From positions 1 through 64,000 of the forward strand of contig JADJUE010000009.1 in NCBI GenBank assembly GCA_016710785.1: a stretch of 64,000 nt of DNA, given 5' to 3'. Each line of letters begins with the position of its first letter. Position 1 is the first letter of the stretch. The translations under genes and the position numbers were made by a program. The notes beneath the pieces were generated by a model that worked only from the letters and a program-made list of their open reading frames with translations, searched no databases and had not been told where the DNA came from. Source of the DNA: Candidatus Epilinea brevis. GTDB taxonomy: Bacteria; Chloroflexota; Anaerolineae; Epilineales; Epilineaceae. This document shows positions 1-9,443 of the stretch, piece after piece.

Positions 1-400
1 CGGCCCTGGACTGGGGTCTGGGGCAGGCCTCGGTCGACGGAATCGACGCCCTGGGCATCAGCCGGGCCAACGATCTGTAGCCATGTTGCGAGCCATTGCC
101 GCCCTGCGCCGCCCTCCCGTCCACTTGTTGGTGGATGGCTACCGGCTACGGCTGTCCTCCTTGCCCCAGCAGGTGCCTCGTCGGCGGCGCCCCTCCCGTG
201 AACATCCATCGCCGCCGCTTCGGTGCTGGCCAAGGTCCACATCGCGACGGCCTGATGCTGGACCTGGATAGGACACATCCCAGCTACGGTTTCGCGCAGC
301 ACATGGGCTATGGCACCGCGGCCCCACCGCCGCGCCATCGCCAGCCACCCGGGCCGTCGAGCGCCCGCCGCCTCCTTGGCGGCGCCTGTTGGACTCCGAT
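1..400 (+). pseudogene. rnhB: RNase HII (rnhB), 3' part, frameshifted
   Basis: RNase HII cleaves the RNA strand of RNA-DNA hybrids. Family motifs appear in order but in different frames: VDGIDALGISRA (about 33-71), then LLVDGYRLRL (about 128-160), then DLDRTHPSYGFAQHMGYGT (about 260-315), which matches the family's C-terminal 'YPEYGFAxHKGYGT' block. At least three frame changes are needed in 400 bases. The gene begins before the window. The next genes are yraN and miaA; rnhB-yraN is a common bacterial pair. Because conserved residues survive in every frame, I infer sequence indels rather than true decay. Confidence 0.7.
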
Positions 401-477
401 GCGCGCACGTCGCCCCGAGCGAGGCGCACCGCAAGCGGTGCGGACAGCGCGGCTCAGCCGCTGCTGGCGGGTCTGGC

Positions 478-839
478 ATGACGGACCGCCGCAGACCGAC
501 GGCACACGAGCGGAAGCGCTGGCCGCCGAGCATCTGCTGGCTCGGGGCTGGGTCATCGTGGCCCGCAACTGGCGCAGAAGGGAGGCGAGATGGAGCATCG
601 TCGCCCGCGATGGCCCCAGTCTGGTCTTCGTCAAGGTACGCAGCCGTGGCAGCGGCACCCGCTCAGGCAGCCCGGAGGAGAGCGTGGGCGCGGTCAAGCG
701 CCACCCGGCTGCGGCTGATGGCCGAGCGCTACCTGCTGGCCCACCGTTGGGACAGACCTTGCCGCATCGATGGTGGCGGTGGTGCTGGACCCGCAGGGGC
801 GGGCTGCTGCGTCTGGCGCATTACCCAGACGTGGCCTGA
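478..839 (+). pseudogene. yraN: YraN/UPF0102 endonuclease-like protein, frameshifted
   Basis: A UPF0102 (YraN) family protein, a small restriction-endonuclease-fold protein of uncertain cellular role, usually about 120 aa. The frame ending at 839 shows AAEHLLARGWVIVARNWR, then IVARDGPSLVFVKVRSRGSG and GSPEESVGAVK, the expected order of family blocks. The usual 'GEIDLVARDG' is disturbed by a local frame slip, and the stretch around 715-770 (MAERYLLAHRW, CRID) reads in another frame before the end LRLAHYPDVA returns. ATG 478 is the likely start. It sits between rnhB and miaA and is damaged in the same way, so indel error is the likely cause. Confidence 0.6.
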
Positions 840-905
840 GGTCGAGGTGGACGCCGACGACGCGGCCGCCGACGACGCCACGACCGTTTCGCCGCCGCGC
901 ACTGC

Positions 906-1844
906 TTGTCGGTCATCTTCGGTCCGACGGCGGTCGGCAAGTCGGCGCTGGCGCTGGCCCTGGCGGCGGCACTCGACGATGAGATCGTCTCCCTGGACTC
1001 GCGACAGATGGTACGCGCGGCATGGACGTCAGGACGGTGCCAGAAGCCGTCGGCAGCCGAAGCTGGCCCAGGTGCCGCATCACCTGGTGGACATCGCCGG
1101 ACCGGGCGTTCGCCGAGCACTGTCCGAGATGCACCTACTCACAGGCTCTGGCCTATGGGGCGATCGATGCCATTCTGGGCCGCGGGCGGTTGGCCGGTGC
1201 TGCCCGGGGTACGGGCCCAGTACCTGCGGGCGATCCTGGGAGGGCTGGACGATTCCGGCAGTGCCGCCGGACCCGGCGCTACGCGCGGCCCCTGGAAGCC
1301 GAGGCGGCAGCGGAGAGCGCAGCCGTCCTCCACGACCGCCTGGCGCTTCAGGATCCAGCGGCGGCGGCGAGCATCGACCCGCGCAACCTGCGACGCCTGA
1401 TCCGCGCCCTGGAGGTCATCCAGCACAGCGGACGGCCCTTCTCCGGACCAGTCCGGCCGGAAGGGCGCCCCGCATCCCTGGCTGATCGTGGCCCTGGGCC
1501 GGCCGCGCACGACGCTTGTACGCCCGCATCGACCGGCGGATCGACGCGATGCTGGAAGCGGGGTTGGAGGACGAGCTGCGTGGCTGCTGGCCCGCCGGTC
1601 ACGGTTGGGAGCTGCCGGCGATGCGCAGCTGTGGGCTCGGGGAATGGGCCGCCTACCTCGGGGAGATCGACCGGGCCGAAGTGCGCGGCTCGTCCAGCCT
1701 AACGCGAGGCGCATGGTTCGCAGCCAGGACAACTGGCTGCGCAACCTGGACCTGCCAGTGCTGGCGCTGGACCTGGGCGACGGTGAGGTGGGGGAGGCGG
1801 AGGTGGAGCGGGTGCTGGCGGCGCTGGATGCCGAGGCGGAGTAG
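906..1844 (+). pseudogene. miaA: tRNA dimethylallyltransferase MiaA, frameshifted
   Basis: MiaA transfers a dimethylallyl group to A37 of tRNAs that read UNN codons. The P-loop SVIFGPTAVGKSALALALAA and EIVSLDSRQM open the gene at about 906-1010. MDVRTVP, AQVPHHLVDIA, YGAIDAILGRGRL, VLPGVRAQYLRAILGGLDD, NLRRLIRALEVIQHSGRPFS, RIDRRIDAMLEAGLEDELR and NARRMVRSQDNWLRN follow in the correct order but alternate between all three frames. The whole roughly 310-aa protein is represented, so the gene is not truncated. About eight indels are needed. TTG 906 is a provisional start, since upstream codons are also affected. I infer sequencing or assembly error in an essentially intact gene. Confidence 0.75.
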
Positions 1845-1924
1845 GGTATCATGACATCCGACTGGCTGCGCTCGACGCCATCCTCCAAGGTTGACGCCGC
1901 TCCACAGAAAGGCTTCGGACTGCC

Positions 1925-3247
1925 ATGATCCGATTGCGCCATCTCGGCGAATCCAAGCCTGGGTTGATGTGGCTTGCGTTGATCGGCATGCTCTGCCTGC
2001 CCTCGTCCGCGATTGCGGCCTTCCCCGGGGCGTTGAATGGGCTCATACCACTTGGTCCTGCTGGACGTGGAGGAGAAAGTGCTCCTGTGGTCTCGAACGC
2101 CCCCAACACTGCTCTGGACTTTCGCGATGTCCCGCTGGCGGTCGAAACGACACCCGATGGCGATGTCTGGTTCCGGGATGTTCACTGACACCCCTGAGCG
2201 GTGGCGCGGTGCAGTACGATACGGACCTGGTGTACCGGCGACTCTGGAAATCCGACGCGGTGACTGCCTTGGCGGCGCATCCGGGTGGTGATCTGTTTAC
2301 CGCTGGACTCCGCGACTCGGCCGCGACCGTTGACTTCATCGGGCGCATCGGCCCGGACGGCCAGGAGCGGGCGCGCTGGCGCGTCCCCGGACGGATCGAT
2401 CGGCTCGCTGCCGGGTCCGATGGCACGGTGATGGCACTTACGGCCGTCGTCAACGGCTCTGTTGTTCGGCATCGGATCCATCACTATTCGGCCGATGGGG
2501 CGCCGCTGCGCGACTGGCAGGTGGCCGATGGGGCAGAGTCGCTCGCGGTCGCCCCCGATGGGACGGTATTCGTAGGCGATTGGACCTCAAGCAAAGGGCA
2601 CGGAAGCGTCTCCCGCTACGGCTCGAATGGTTGGCTCCAGACTTCCTGGGATATCGATGGTCGGCCGACCGGCATCGATGTCTTTTCGAACGGCCATGTC
2701 GCGGTGGCCCATCAGACCTTGGAGGCGTCCGGCGGCCAGATCGACATCTTCACTGCCAATGGTGCCGGAGTCAGAGTCTGGGATGTGCCGGGAGCGGCCG
2801 GCGAAGACGTGCAGTCGGTATTGGGCGACCTCGCGATCGGTGCGGCAATTGACATCTACCTTCTTGTGCAGATCAGCCAGGACAGACATCGACACGGTGG
2901 TCTATCATTTCGATGATGACGGCGTGCTCAAGCATGAGTTTGCGCGACTTCGTCAAGTCTCGGTTGGACCTCCGCCTACCCCCTCCAGGCCAACCGCGGG
3001 CGCGCCCGATCAATCGGCACCGAACGCCCCTTTGTGCGACCGACGGCATTGGGTGTGTACCTTCCGCTGGCTTGGGTTCGCCGGTGACGGTAGTGCCCAC
3101 GCTCAGTTTCGCCCTGCGATCCACAGCGCCGCTCCGACTTACCTGGCGTCGCCCATTGCCGCGGATGAGGACCCGTCACCCCGTCCGAGCGCGTTACCGG
3201 GCAACGGCAGACATGAGGGTATTGTTGGCGGTGCGCCAAGCCGTTGA
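1925..3247 (+). pseudogene. Exported beta-propeller (NHL-like) protein, frameshifted
   Basis: An N-terminal signal peptide is clear from ATG 1925 (MWLALIGMLCLPSSAIAA), followed by PLAVETTPDGDVWFRD. The frame then shifts near 2185, and 2190-2880 encodes blade-like repeats with the pattern 'xLAVAPDGTVFVGD', 'GLRDSAATVDFIGRIGPDG' and 'IDVFSNGHVAVA', typical of six-bladed NHL or SMP-30-like propellers. A second shift near 2880 leads to DIDTVVYHFDDDGVLKHEF. The C-terminal end is uncertain. An extracytoplasmic binding or lyase-like role would fit the fold but nothing specific can be assigned. It follows miaA by about 80 bases and belongs to the same frameshift-rich stretch. Confidence 0.5.
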
Positions 3248-3271
3248 TACTGGGGGCGTGGGAGGTGAAAC

Positions 3272-3526
3272 TTGGCGACGGTAAAGATAGTGATCTCGAT
3301 CGAAAGGCCGCTGTTCGACGCGGCCGATGCGATAGCGCTCGAGTTGAACGTCTCCCGAAGCCAAGTGTTTGTGATCGCGATGCAGGAGTATCCCCGCCGG
3401 CGCGAGCACCAGCGGTTGCTCGACCAGATCAACGCAGTGTACGACGATGGACTCGATCACGAACAACTTGAGATCTTCAAGCGGATGGAGCCGCACCAGA
3501 GGCGGATCATGGAGTCGGCCGGGTGA
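3272..3526 (+). CDS. Ribbon-helix-helix (CopG-like) DNA-binding protein, putative antitoxin
   Basis: The 84-residue protein has a short N-terminal beta strand (TVKIVISIERPLF), then two helices (DAADAIALELNVSRSQVFVIAM), the ribbon-helix-helix layout of CopG/MetJ-type regulators and type II antitoxins. The rest is a charged helical tail, as in toxin-binding antitoxin C-termini. The TTG start at 3272 is chosen because a strong GGAGGTG ribosome site lies 4 nt upstream (3261-3267). Its stop overlaps a GTG at 3523 (GTGA), the translational coupling normal for antitoxin-toxin pairs. The downstream frame (VIPRR, then DVFRTYL after a shift) is broken. The antitoxin role is inferred from fold, size and coupling. 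Confidence 0.6.
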   Translation: MATVKIVISIERPLFDAADAIALELNVSRSQVFVIAMQEYPRRREHQRLLDQINAVYDDGLDHEQLEIFKRMEPHQRRIMESAG

Positions 3527-3978
3527 TTCCACGGAGGACGTCTTCCGGACCTACCTGACTGTTCCGGTTGGGTCTGGTGCACACCCAGCGATACAGCCGT
3601 CGGAGCTTGCTCTGGGCCTTGGCCCGGCGCTCGACCACCCTCTGCCCCATGCCCAGCTGCTCACTACCGTGTCCAATGCTATGACTGTGGCCCCTCATGA
3701 TGCCCGCGGACTGAACTACTTCCAGCTCGGCCGCCGCAGTATCCAGCGCCTCCTCAGTCAAGGCCGCCGCCTGCGCCTAAGACTCTGCCTCCCGCCCCGG
3801 CCAGCTCCGATCCGGTCTCCGCCTACGGTATCCCCTTCCCCATCTGCGGTGGCTTTACCAGGATTCCAGCTTCCATACCTGCTGGCTGCTGACCCCATGC
3901 AACTACTTTCCCCCACCTTCCCGCAGACCCTTGCTCATACGTACCGCCTCAGGTCGACCCGGCCTGAACGGGTACAAT
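3527..3978 (+). other. No intact gene; possible degraded toxin partner
   Basis: A GTG at 3523 overlapping the antitoxin-like stop opens a frame that ends after 11 codons. Shifting by one base gives DVFRTYL, loosely like the start of MazF-type toxins, but the rest of that frame shows no MazF pattern. The stretch up to the convergent lipoprotein stop at 3979 holds nothing else I can identify. It could equally be plain intergenic DNA. Confidence 0.3.
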
Positions 3979-4698
3979 TCACTGGCTGAGCTGTTGCTCT
4001 AACTCCGCGAGCGACATTTCAAGTTCCCCTGGCAGGCAAAAGACCCGATCATCCCTGATGAGACACCAAACACTTACCTGCACGGCAACCGAGTCAGGCT
4101 CGTTCGCCTGTGCCTCAAGTCGCAACTTTGATGGTTCCCAGTCCTCATCAAAGCTCCTACCGAACAGGATCCCTTCGTCGCCTTCCTCAAATGAAGGAAC
4201 ACCAGCAATTAAGGTAGTGTCACTTATCCGTGGCTCGCCAAGAGCAAGGATCCGCTCGAGCGGTTGGCGGCCAGTGATGTTGTGGTATACATGGGAGACA
4301 TCAAACGCGACCTCCCTATATGACATCATCCCGGCATCTTCTGGCGCCTCGACAAGCGGTCTTGCTCCGCTCGCGGTATTGTAGTCTACCGCTCCTAGTC
4401 CCGAGACCGTTGCACGAACAACAACGAGGGAGTTAGCCTTCACGTCTGCCATCGAGAAATCGTCGACATAGCTAGGGTTCATGTACGTCATGCCCGGCAA
4501 GGCCTGAGAATCGAGCTGCTCGTTCAGGGCGACTCCTCCGCTCGTATCCGGCGACGTCGCGGAGGAGTTTGCTGGAGTGCTTGCCTCACGGCGACCGCGG
4601 TTTCCAGCGAAGCCACAGCCAGCAGTCACCCCAATGCAAACGATCATCAGGAGCGCGTTCCCATAGATGCGGTAGGTTGCGTTCACGGATGTCACCAT
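3979..4698 (-). CDS. Putative lipoprotein, unknown function
   Basis: An unrecognised protein of about 239 aa. From ATG 4698 it starts with a hydrophobic segment (LLMIVCIGVTAGC) whose last residues form a lipobox with Cys at residue 28, predicting lipidation and display outside the membrane. A Ser/Thr/Ala-rich linker follows. The mature part contains SLVVVRATVSGLG and YREVAFDVSHVYHNITG, a beta-strand pattern seen in small domains that report fees of transport or metal-uptake lipoproteins, though I cannot name the family. An upstream ATG at 4740 would add 14 polar residues before the signal and is less likely. It converges on the degraded region and lies downstream of an Rpn remnant. The base composition is less GC-rich than that of mutS or metH. 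Confidence 0.6.
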   Translation of the reverse strand: MVTSVNATYRIYGNALLMIVCIGVTAGCGFAGNRGRREASTPANSSATSPDTSGGVALNEQLDSQALPGMTYMNPSYVDDFSMADVKANSLVVVRATVSGLGAVDYNTASGARPLVEAPEDAGMMSYREVAFDVSHVYHNITGRQPLERILALGEPRISDTTLIAGVPSFEEGDEGILFGRSFDEDWEPSKLRLEAQANEPDSVAVQVSVWCLIRDDRVFCLPGELEMSLAELEQQLSQ

Positions 4699-4782
4699 GC
4701 GTGGGTGTGGCCGATATCCGTCCGGTAGGAACTCTGCCAAACGGATGTTTCCACACCCTTTCGGACGAGCTGGGCTTCCTGC

Positions 4783-5441
4783 TCAGCTGGCGAGTCCCTC
4801 GAGTCCCTGGCGTACTTCGTCGATGCCCGTGGACCGATGGATGGCCCGGAGAATGTTCCGTAAGCTGGCGGAGCTGGTGATCAAGCGAATCTGGGCCATC
4901 AGTGCCAGGCCGGCGTCGCCGAAGCGGTCATGAAGCGCGTCTTCAATGGCGACATGTCCTTCCCCCCCCCCGCCCGGCCCCCCTGGGGCGGCGGGCAGTC
5001 CTTCGGCGAGCCACTTTTCAGCGAGGGTCATGGCGATGGTTCCTCCTCTTTCCGGATCGGCGGCGGTGGCCACGTCGGCGAATTCGGCGACACTGAGCCC
5101 CTGGCCGGCGCGGGTGGCATAGGTCAGGATGCGACCGAGTTCCTGCTCCCTCAGCACCTGATCGCCGAGCTGGCGGAGTAGAGCGGCGATAGCGGTGAGG
5201 TTGAAGGGCAGGTTGGGTCGGAAGATGGCCTGCAGCACCAGCAGGGTCACCCGCAGCAGTAGCCCGCCGATGATCTCTTCCTTCTTCCAGGACTGCAGGT
5301 CAAGCAGGACCTAGCGCTGCTCGGGGAGGAAGGGTGCGAGGGCGGGTGGGCTGCGGAAAAGCCCGGAGAGGCTGAGGGGCGCTGTCCATGATAGACGACG
5401 ATGGGGATGATCGGGCAAGCGCGACGGCTTGCCTCCGCCAT
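4783..5441 (-). pseudogene. Rpn-family recombination-promoting nuclease remnant
   Basis: Read on the minus strand, 5441-5320 encodes IIPIVVYHGQRP, the hallmark strand of the Rpn/YhgA-like PD-(D/E)XK nuclease family ('PIVLYHG'). After a frame change, 5250-4783 gives LQAIFRPNL, LREQELGRILTYATRAG and a tail with LAEKWLAEG and LHDRFGDAGL, matching the helical C-terminal half of that family. The N-terminal 'HDxFFK' block and first catalytic acid are not found upstream, so the gene is 5' truncated as well as frameshifted. A 10-C run at 4962-4971 lies inside it and is a likely indel site. Rpn proteins are often mobile-element associated. Confidence 0.55.
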
Positions 5442-5595
5442 GAGCTTACGGAGCGGTTGGGGCGATGGGAAGGGGGTGGGCGCCGCGTTTGCGACGAGGT
5501 TGCGCCAGTGGTGGGTTCATGGCGATGTCCGCCAGCGGCGCCCATGCGTTCTGTCACACCTTCAGCCCTAACCCCTGAGTTGCGACCCGTCCGTC

Positions 5596-6531
5596 CTAAC
5601 CCAGCCGTTCCGCCACCCACAGCGCCGCTCCCACCAACCCGCCGTCGTCGCCGAGGTCGGCCGGGACGATGTCGCAGGCGCGATCCGGCCAGGTGACGGC
5701 GTTCTCGGCCAGGGCCTCGTGCATCGCCCCGGCCCACAGGTCCCAAGCCGCCGTGAGTCCGCCGCCCAGGACGATGCGCTCCGGGTCCAAGGTGTTGATG
5801 ATCGAGGCCAGGCCGCGGCCCAGGGCCTGCCCGGCGTCCTGCCAGGCGGCAAGGGCCCAGGTGTCACCCTGAAGGGCGGCCGCCGCCAGCATCGACGCGG
5901 CGGGCGGGCGATCAGTCGCTAACGCCAGCAGCACGGAGTCGGCTGGAATCGCGCCGGCCGCCATGGCCTCGCGAGCCCGGCGCGCCAGGGCCGAGCCGCT
6001 GGCCAGGGCCTCCAGGCAGCCCGCATGCCCCAGGCCGCAGGTGGGGCCCGCGGGATCCAGGAGGATGTGGCCAAGTTCTCCCGCCAACCCGTGCCGCCCC
6101 TCGAAGAGCCGGCCGCCGATGACGATGCCACCGCCGATGCCGGTGCTCACCGTCAGGTAGACCAGCGGGCTTGCTCCCCGACCGGCGCCCGCAAGGGCCT
6201 CGCCCAGGGCCGCCAGGCTGGCGTCGTTGTGCAGCCGCGCCGGTAGCTCCAGAGCCTCGGCCACGAGGGTTGCCAAGGGCACATCATGCCAGCCCGGTAG
6301 GTTGGGCATCCTGATCACCATGCCCGCCGCCGGGTCCAAGGGGCCGGGCGCGGCGATGCCGATGCCGACCGCCGTCCGCTCCGGATCCAGTTCACGGGCT
6401 GCCGTCACCATCGCCGCGATGACCGCCGGCGGTCCGCCCGTCGGCGTCGGATGTCGACGGCGCCGCAGCAACCGGCCTTGGGCATCCGCCAGGCCGGCGC
6501 GCAGCCAGGTGCCGCCCAGGTCGAAGACCAG
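5596..6531 (-). CDS. ROK-family sugar kinase (glucokinase-like)
   Basis: ROK kinases phosphorylate glucose, N-acetylmannosamine or related sugars with ATP. The frame contains the N-terminal phosphate loop VFDLGGTWLRAG (6531-6496), then GIGIAAPGPLD, LHNDASLAALGEA, TVSTGIGGGIVIGG, GELGHILLD and the zinc-site region CGLGHAGCLEALASG. The end NTLDPERIVLGGGL and VGAALW is also typical. The start is a problem: the frame stays open upstream to about 6620, but no ATG, GTG or TTG precedes the phosphate loop. I place the 5' end at CTG 6531 provisionally; an indel that hides the true start is equally possible. It is divergent from mutS. The substrate cannot be decided from sequence. Confidence 0.8.
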   Translation of the reverse strand: MVFDLGGTWLRAGLADAQGRLLRRRRHPTPTGGPPAVIAAMVTAARELDPERTAVGIGIAAPGPLDPAAGMVIRMPNLPGWHDVPLATLVAEALELPARLHNDASLAALGEALAGAGRGASPLVYLTVSTGIGGGIVIGGRLFEGRHGLAGELGHILLDPAGPTCGLGHAGCLEALASGSALARRAREAMAAGAIPADSVLLALATDRPPAASMLAAAALQGDTWALAAWQDAGQALGRGLASIINTLDPERIVLGGGLTAAWDLWAGAMHEALAENAVTWPDRACDIVPADLGDDGGLVGAALWVAERLG

Positions 6532-6630
6532 GACAGGGCTCTCGGATGGAGACGCGTGACGCTTGGCGGGCGAGGGGTGGAGCAGGAGGATGGGATGGGC
6601 GCGCGACCGATGGCGACGACGGACCGATGT

Positions 6631-6636
6631 TATACT
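6631..6636 (+). promoter_or_regulatory. Candidate -10 box for a leaderless mutS transcript
   Basis: TATACT lies 8 nt before the mutS ATG at 6645, which would place transcription initiation at or next to the start codon. No Shine-Dalgarno sequence precedes that ATG. The same TATACT-8 nt-start arrangement is found at smc. No convincing -35 box is visible. Confidence 0.5.
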
Positions 6637-6644
6637 GCCCGGCC

Positions 6645-9443
6645 ATGTCCGCAGACACCCCCATGATGCGCCAATGGGCGCAGATCAAGCAAGCCCATCC
6701 CGACTGCCTCGTGCTGTTCCGGCTGGGCGACTTCTACGAGGCCTTCAACGAGGACGCCGTGCGCCTGGCCGAGGTCTGCGAGGTCACCCTCACCAGCCGG
6801 CCGGTGAAGCAGGGCGCGCGCGCGCCCATGGCCGGCGTGCCCTACCACGCGGTGGACGGCTACATCGCCCAATTGGTGCGGCGCGGCATCAAGGTGGCTC
6901 TGGTGGAGCAGACCGGGGCCGAGGGGGCTCCGGAGAAGCGGGCGCGGATGAGCCGCGCGCCGGAGCCGGCAGCGGCCCTGTCCCAGCCCCCGACTGCCGT
7001 GACGGGTGGCCGGTCCATCATGAGCCGCGAGGTGGTGCGCGTGGTCACGCCCGGAACCTTGGTGGAGGGCGACCTGCTCGAGGCGCGGGCCAACAACTGG
7101 CTGGCGGCCGTGACCTGGGAGACCGGCGACCGCCTGGGCCTGGCCTTGATCGACGCCACCACCGGCGACTTCCTGTGTACCGAACTGAGCGGTTCGACCG
7201 CCGGGCAGCGCCTGCTCGACGAGCTGGCGCGGCTGCGCCCGGCCGAGCTGCTGCACGCCGAGTCCGCGGGTGCCGAGCACCGCCGGCTGACCGCGCTGCG
7301 CGAGGACCTGCGCGCCATCGACCTGTCGACGGTGCTCATGCCCTATTCCTCCTGGCGCTTCGACCCTGACAACGCGCGGCGGCAGATCTTGGAGCATTTC
7401 GGCACGGTGTCGTTGTCGGCCTATGGCTGCGAGCAGTTGCCGCTGGCCACCGGCGCCGCCGGAGCGGCCCTGGCCTACCTCATGGAGACCCAGCGCTCGG
7501 CCGCCCGCCAGATCCAAGGGCTGGCCACCTACCAGGCCGATGCGTTCCTGCATCTGGATGCGGCCACCCGTCGCAACCTCGAAATCTCGGTGACCTTGCG
7601 CGGCGACAAGCGGCAGGGAACCCTCTTGGCCGTGTTGGACGAGACGCTCACTGCCATGGGCGCCCGACGGCTGCGGGCCTGGCTGGACCAGCCCCTGCTG
7701 GATCTGGCGGCCATCGAGGCGCGCCACGACGCGGTGGCGGCCCTGGCCGCCGACGAGCGCTTGCGGGCGGCCTTGCGGCAGCGGCTGGAAGGCCTGCCGG
7801 ATGTCGAGCGTCTGTTGAACCGCCTCCTCGCCGGCTACGGCGGGCCGCGCGAGCTGCAGAGCCTGGCCCGGGGCCTGGAAGGACTGGCGGATCTGGCGGC
7901 CTTGTTGGACAGCGGGGCGCTCGCGGCTGATCCGCTGGCATCGCTGGTAGACCCGGTGCTCGGAGTGCCCGGATCCGCCGCGGCCCTGCCCGCCCTCCTG
8001 CGCGGCCGCTGCCAACAAGACCTCGGCGCTCTGGTGGCGCGGGTTCGCGCCGCCCTGGTGGACCAGCCGCCGGCCGTCCTGGGCCTGCCGGGGCTGATGC
8101 GCGAGGGCTACGATGCCGATCTGGACGCCATCCTGGACGCCACCGCCGGCGCTCGCGACTGGATCGCGGGTCTGGAGGCCCGCGAGCGGGCGCGCACGGG
8201 CATCAAGAGCCTGAAGGTGTCGTACAACCGGGTCTTCGGCTACACCATCAACATCTCCAACGCCAACGCGGCCCTGGTGCCGGCGGATTACGAGCGGCGC
8301 CAGACCCTGACCGGCGCTGAGCGCTACGTGACGCCGGAGCTGAAGGCGCGCGAACAGGAGGTGCTCAGCGCCGAGGAACGCATCGTGGCCATCGAGCGGC
8401 GGCTCTTCGGCGAGTTGGTGGACGCCGTCGCCGACCTGGCCGCGCCCATTCGCGGGGCCGCCCTGGACATCGCCGAGGTGGATGTGCTGGCCTGTCTGGC
8501 CGAGGTGGCGGTCAGGCGCCGCTACAGTCGGCCACGGATGGACGACAGCCGCGAGCTGGAGATCCTGGGCGGCCGGCATCCGGTGGTGGAGGCCCTGCGC
8601 CCGCCAGGCAGCTTCGTGCCCACCGACCTGCGCCTGGGAGCGGGGGAGATCGTCCTGCTGACCGGGCCCAACATGGCGGGCAAGAGCACGGTGGGCCGCC
8701 AGGCGGCGCTGATCCTGCTGCTGGCCCAGACGGGCTCCTTCGTGCCCGCCGAGGCGGCGCGGATCGGCCTGGCGGATCGCATCTTCACCCGCATCGGCGC
8801 CCAGGACGAGTTGGCGGCGGGGCGCAGCACCTTCATGGTGGAGATGGTGGAGACCGCCGAGATCCTGCACCACGCCACGCCGCGCTCACTCATCATCCTG
8901 GACGAGCTGGGGCGCGGCACCAGCACCTACGACGGTATGGCCATCGCCTGGGCGGTGATCGAGCGCATCCACGACCATCCGCGCCTGGGGGCCCGCACGC
9001 TCTTCGCCACCCATTACCACGAGCTGACCAGACTGGCGGATCGCCTGCCGCGCCTGCGCAACCTGCACATGGCGGTGGCCGAGACGCCGCGCGGCATCGC
9101 CTTCCTGCACCAGGTGCTGCCGGGCGCGGCGGACCGCTCCTACGGCATCCATGTGGCCGAGCTGGCGGGCCTGCCGCGGCCGGTGGTCGAGCGGGCCTGG
9201 GAGATCTTGGCGGAGCTGGAGGCGGCGGGGCCGGCGACCACGGTGCCGAGCGCGCAGACCCCCGCGGACCTGCCGGCGGCGGAGGGTCAACTGTCCTTTC
9301 TGGGAGGCCCTGCGGCGCTACCGCGGGTGGTCGTGGAGGAGCATCCGGCGCTGGAGCGACTGCGGCGGCTGGAGGTGGACGGGATGACGCCGATGGAGGC
9401 CCTGGTGATGCTGGATGCGCTGCGGAGGGAGGCGCGGGGGTAG
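6645..9443 (+). CDS. mutS: DNA mismatch repair protein MutS
   Basis: MutS recognises mismatches and small loops and starts repair through MutL. The 932-aa protein has the mismatch-contact motif GDFYEAF with Phe30 and Glu32, the connector, lever and clamp domains, then the ABC-type ATPase: Walker A GPNMAGKS (Lys680), the DELGRGTSTYDG signature and Walker B, and the ATHYHEL switch. The start ATG 6645 is fixed by the conserved N-terminus (MMRQWAQIKQAHPD). An Ala/Pro-rich stretch at about residues 92-125 between VALVEQTG and SREVVRVVTPGT is longer than in common homologues. It is divergent from the ROK kinase and appears to use a leaderless promoter. The C-terminus retains a dimerisation-like tail ending in LRREARG. 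Confidence 0.97.
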   Translation: MSADTPMMRQWAQIKQAHPDCLVLFRLGDFYEAFNEDAVRLAEVCEVTLTSRPVKQGARAPMAGVPYHAVDGYIAQLVRRGIKVALVEQTGAEGAPEKRARMSRAPEPAAALSQPPTAVTGGRSIMSREVVRVVTPGTLVEGDLLEARANNWLAAVTWETGDRLGLALIDATTGDFLCTELSGSTAGQRLLDELARLRPAELLHAESAGAEHRRLTALREDLRAIDLSTVLMPYSSWRFDPDNARRQILEHFGTVSLSAYGCEQLPLATGAAGAALAYLMETQRSAARQIQGLATYQADAFLHLDAATRRNLEISVTLRGDKRQGTLLAVLDETLTAMGARRLRAWLDQPLLDLAAIEARHDAVAALAADERLRAALRQRLEGLPDVERLLNRLLAGYGGPRELQSLARGLEGLADLAALLDSGALAADPLASLVDPVLGVPGSAAALPALLRGRCQQDLGALVARVRAALVDQPPAVLGLPGLMREGYDADLDAILDATAGARDWIAGLEARERARTGIKSLKVSYNRVFGYTINISNANAALVPADYERRQTLTGAERYVTPELKAREQEVLSAEERIVAIERRLFGELVDAVADLAAPIRGAALDIAEVDVLACLAEVAVRRRYSRPRMDDSRELEILGGRHPVVEALRPPGSFVPTDLRLGAGEIVLLTGPNMAGKSTVGRQAALILLLAQTGSFVPAEAARIGLADRIFTRIGAQDELAAGRSTFMVEMVETAEILHHATPRSLIILDELGRGTSTYDGMAIAWAVIERIHDHPRLGARTLFATHYHELTRLADRLPRLRNLHMAVAETPRGIAFLHQVLPGAADRSYGIHVAELAGLPRPVVERAWEILAELEAAGPATTVPSAQTPADLPAAEGQLSFLGGPAALPRVVVEEHPALERLRRLEVDGMTPMEALVMLDALRREARG

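Noticed and set aside
3523..3620. Intact MazF-type toxin gene
   Set aside because: Only a few residues fit (IPRR, DVFRTYL), with a frame break between them, and the following sequence shows no family pattern.
6630..8873. 747-codon open frame antisense to mutS
   Set aside because: It mirrors mutS on the opposite strand, shows no domain and has the low-complexity composition expected of a high-GC shadow frame.
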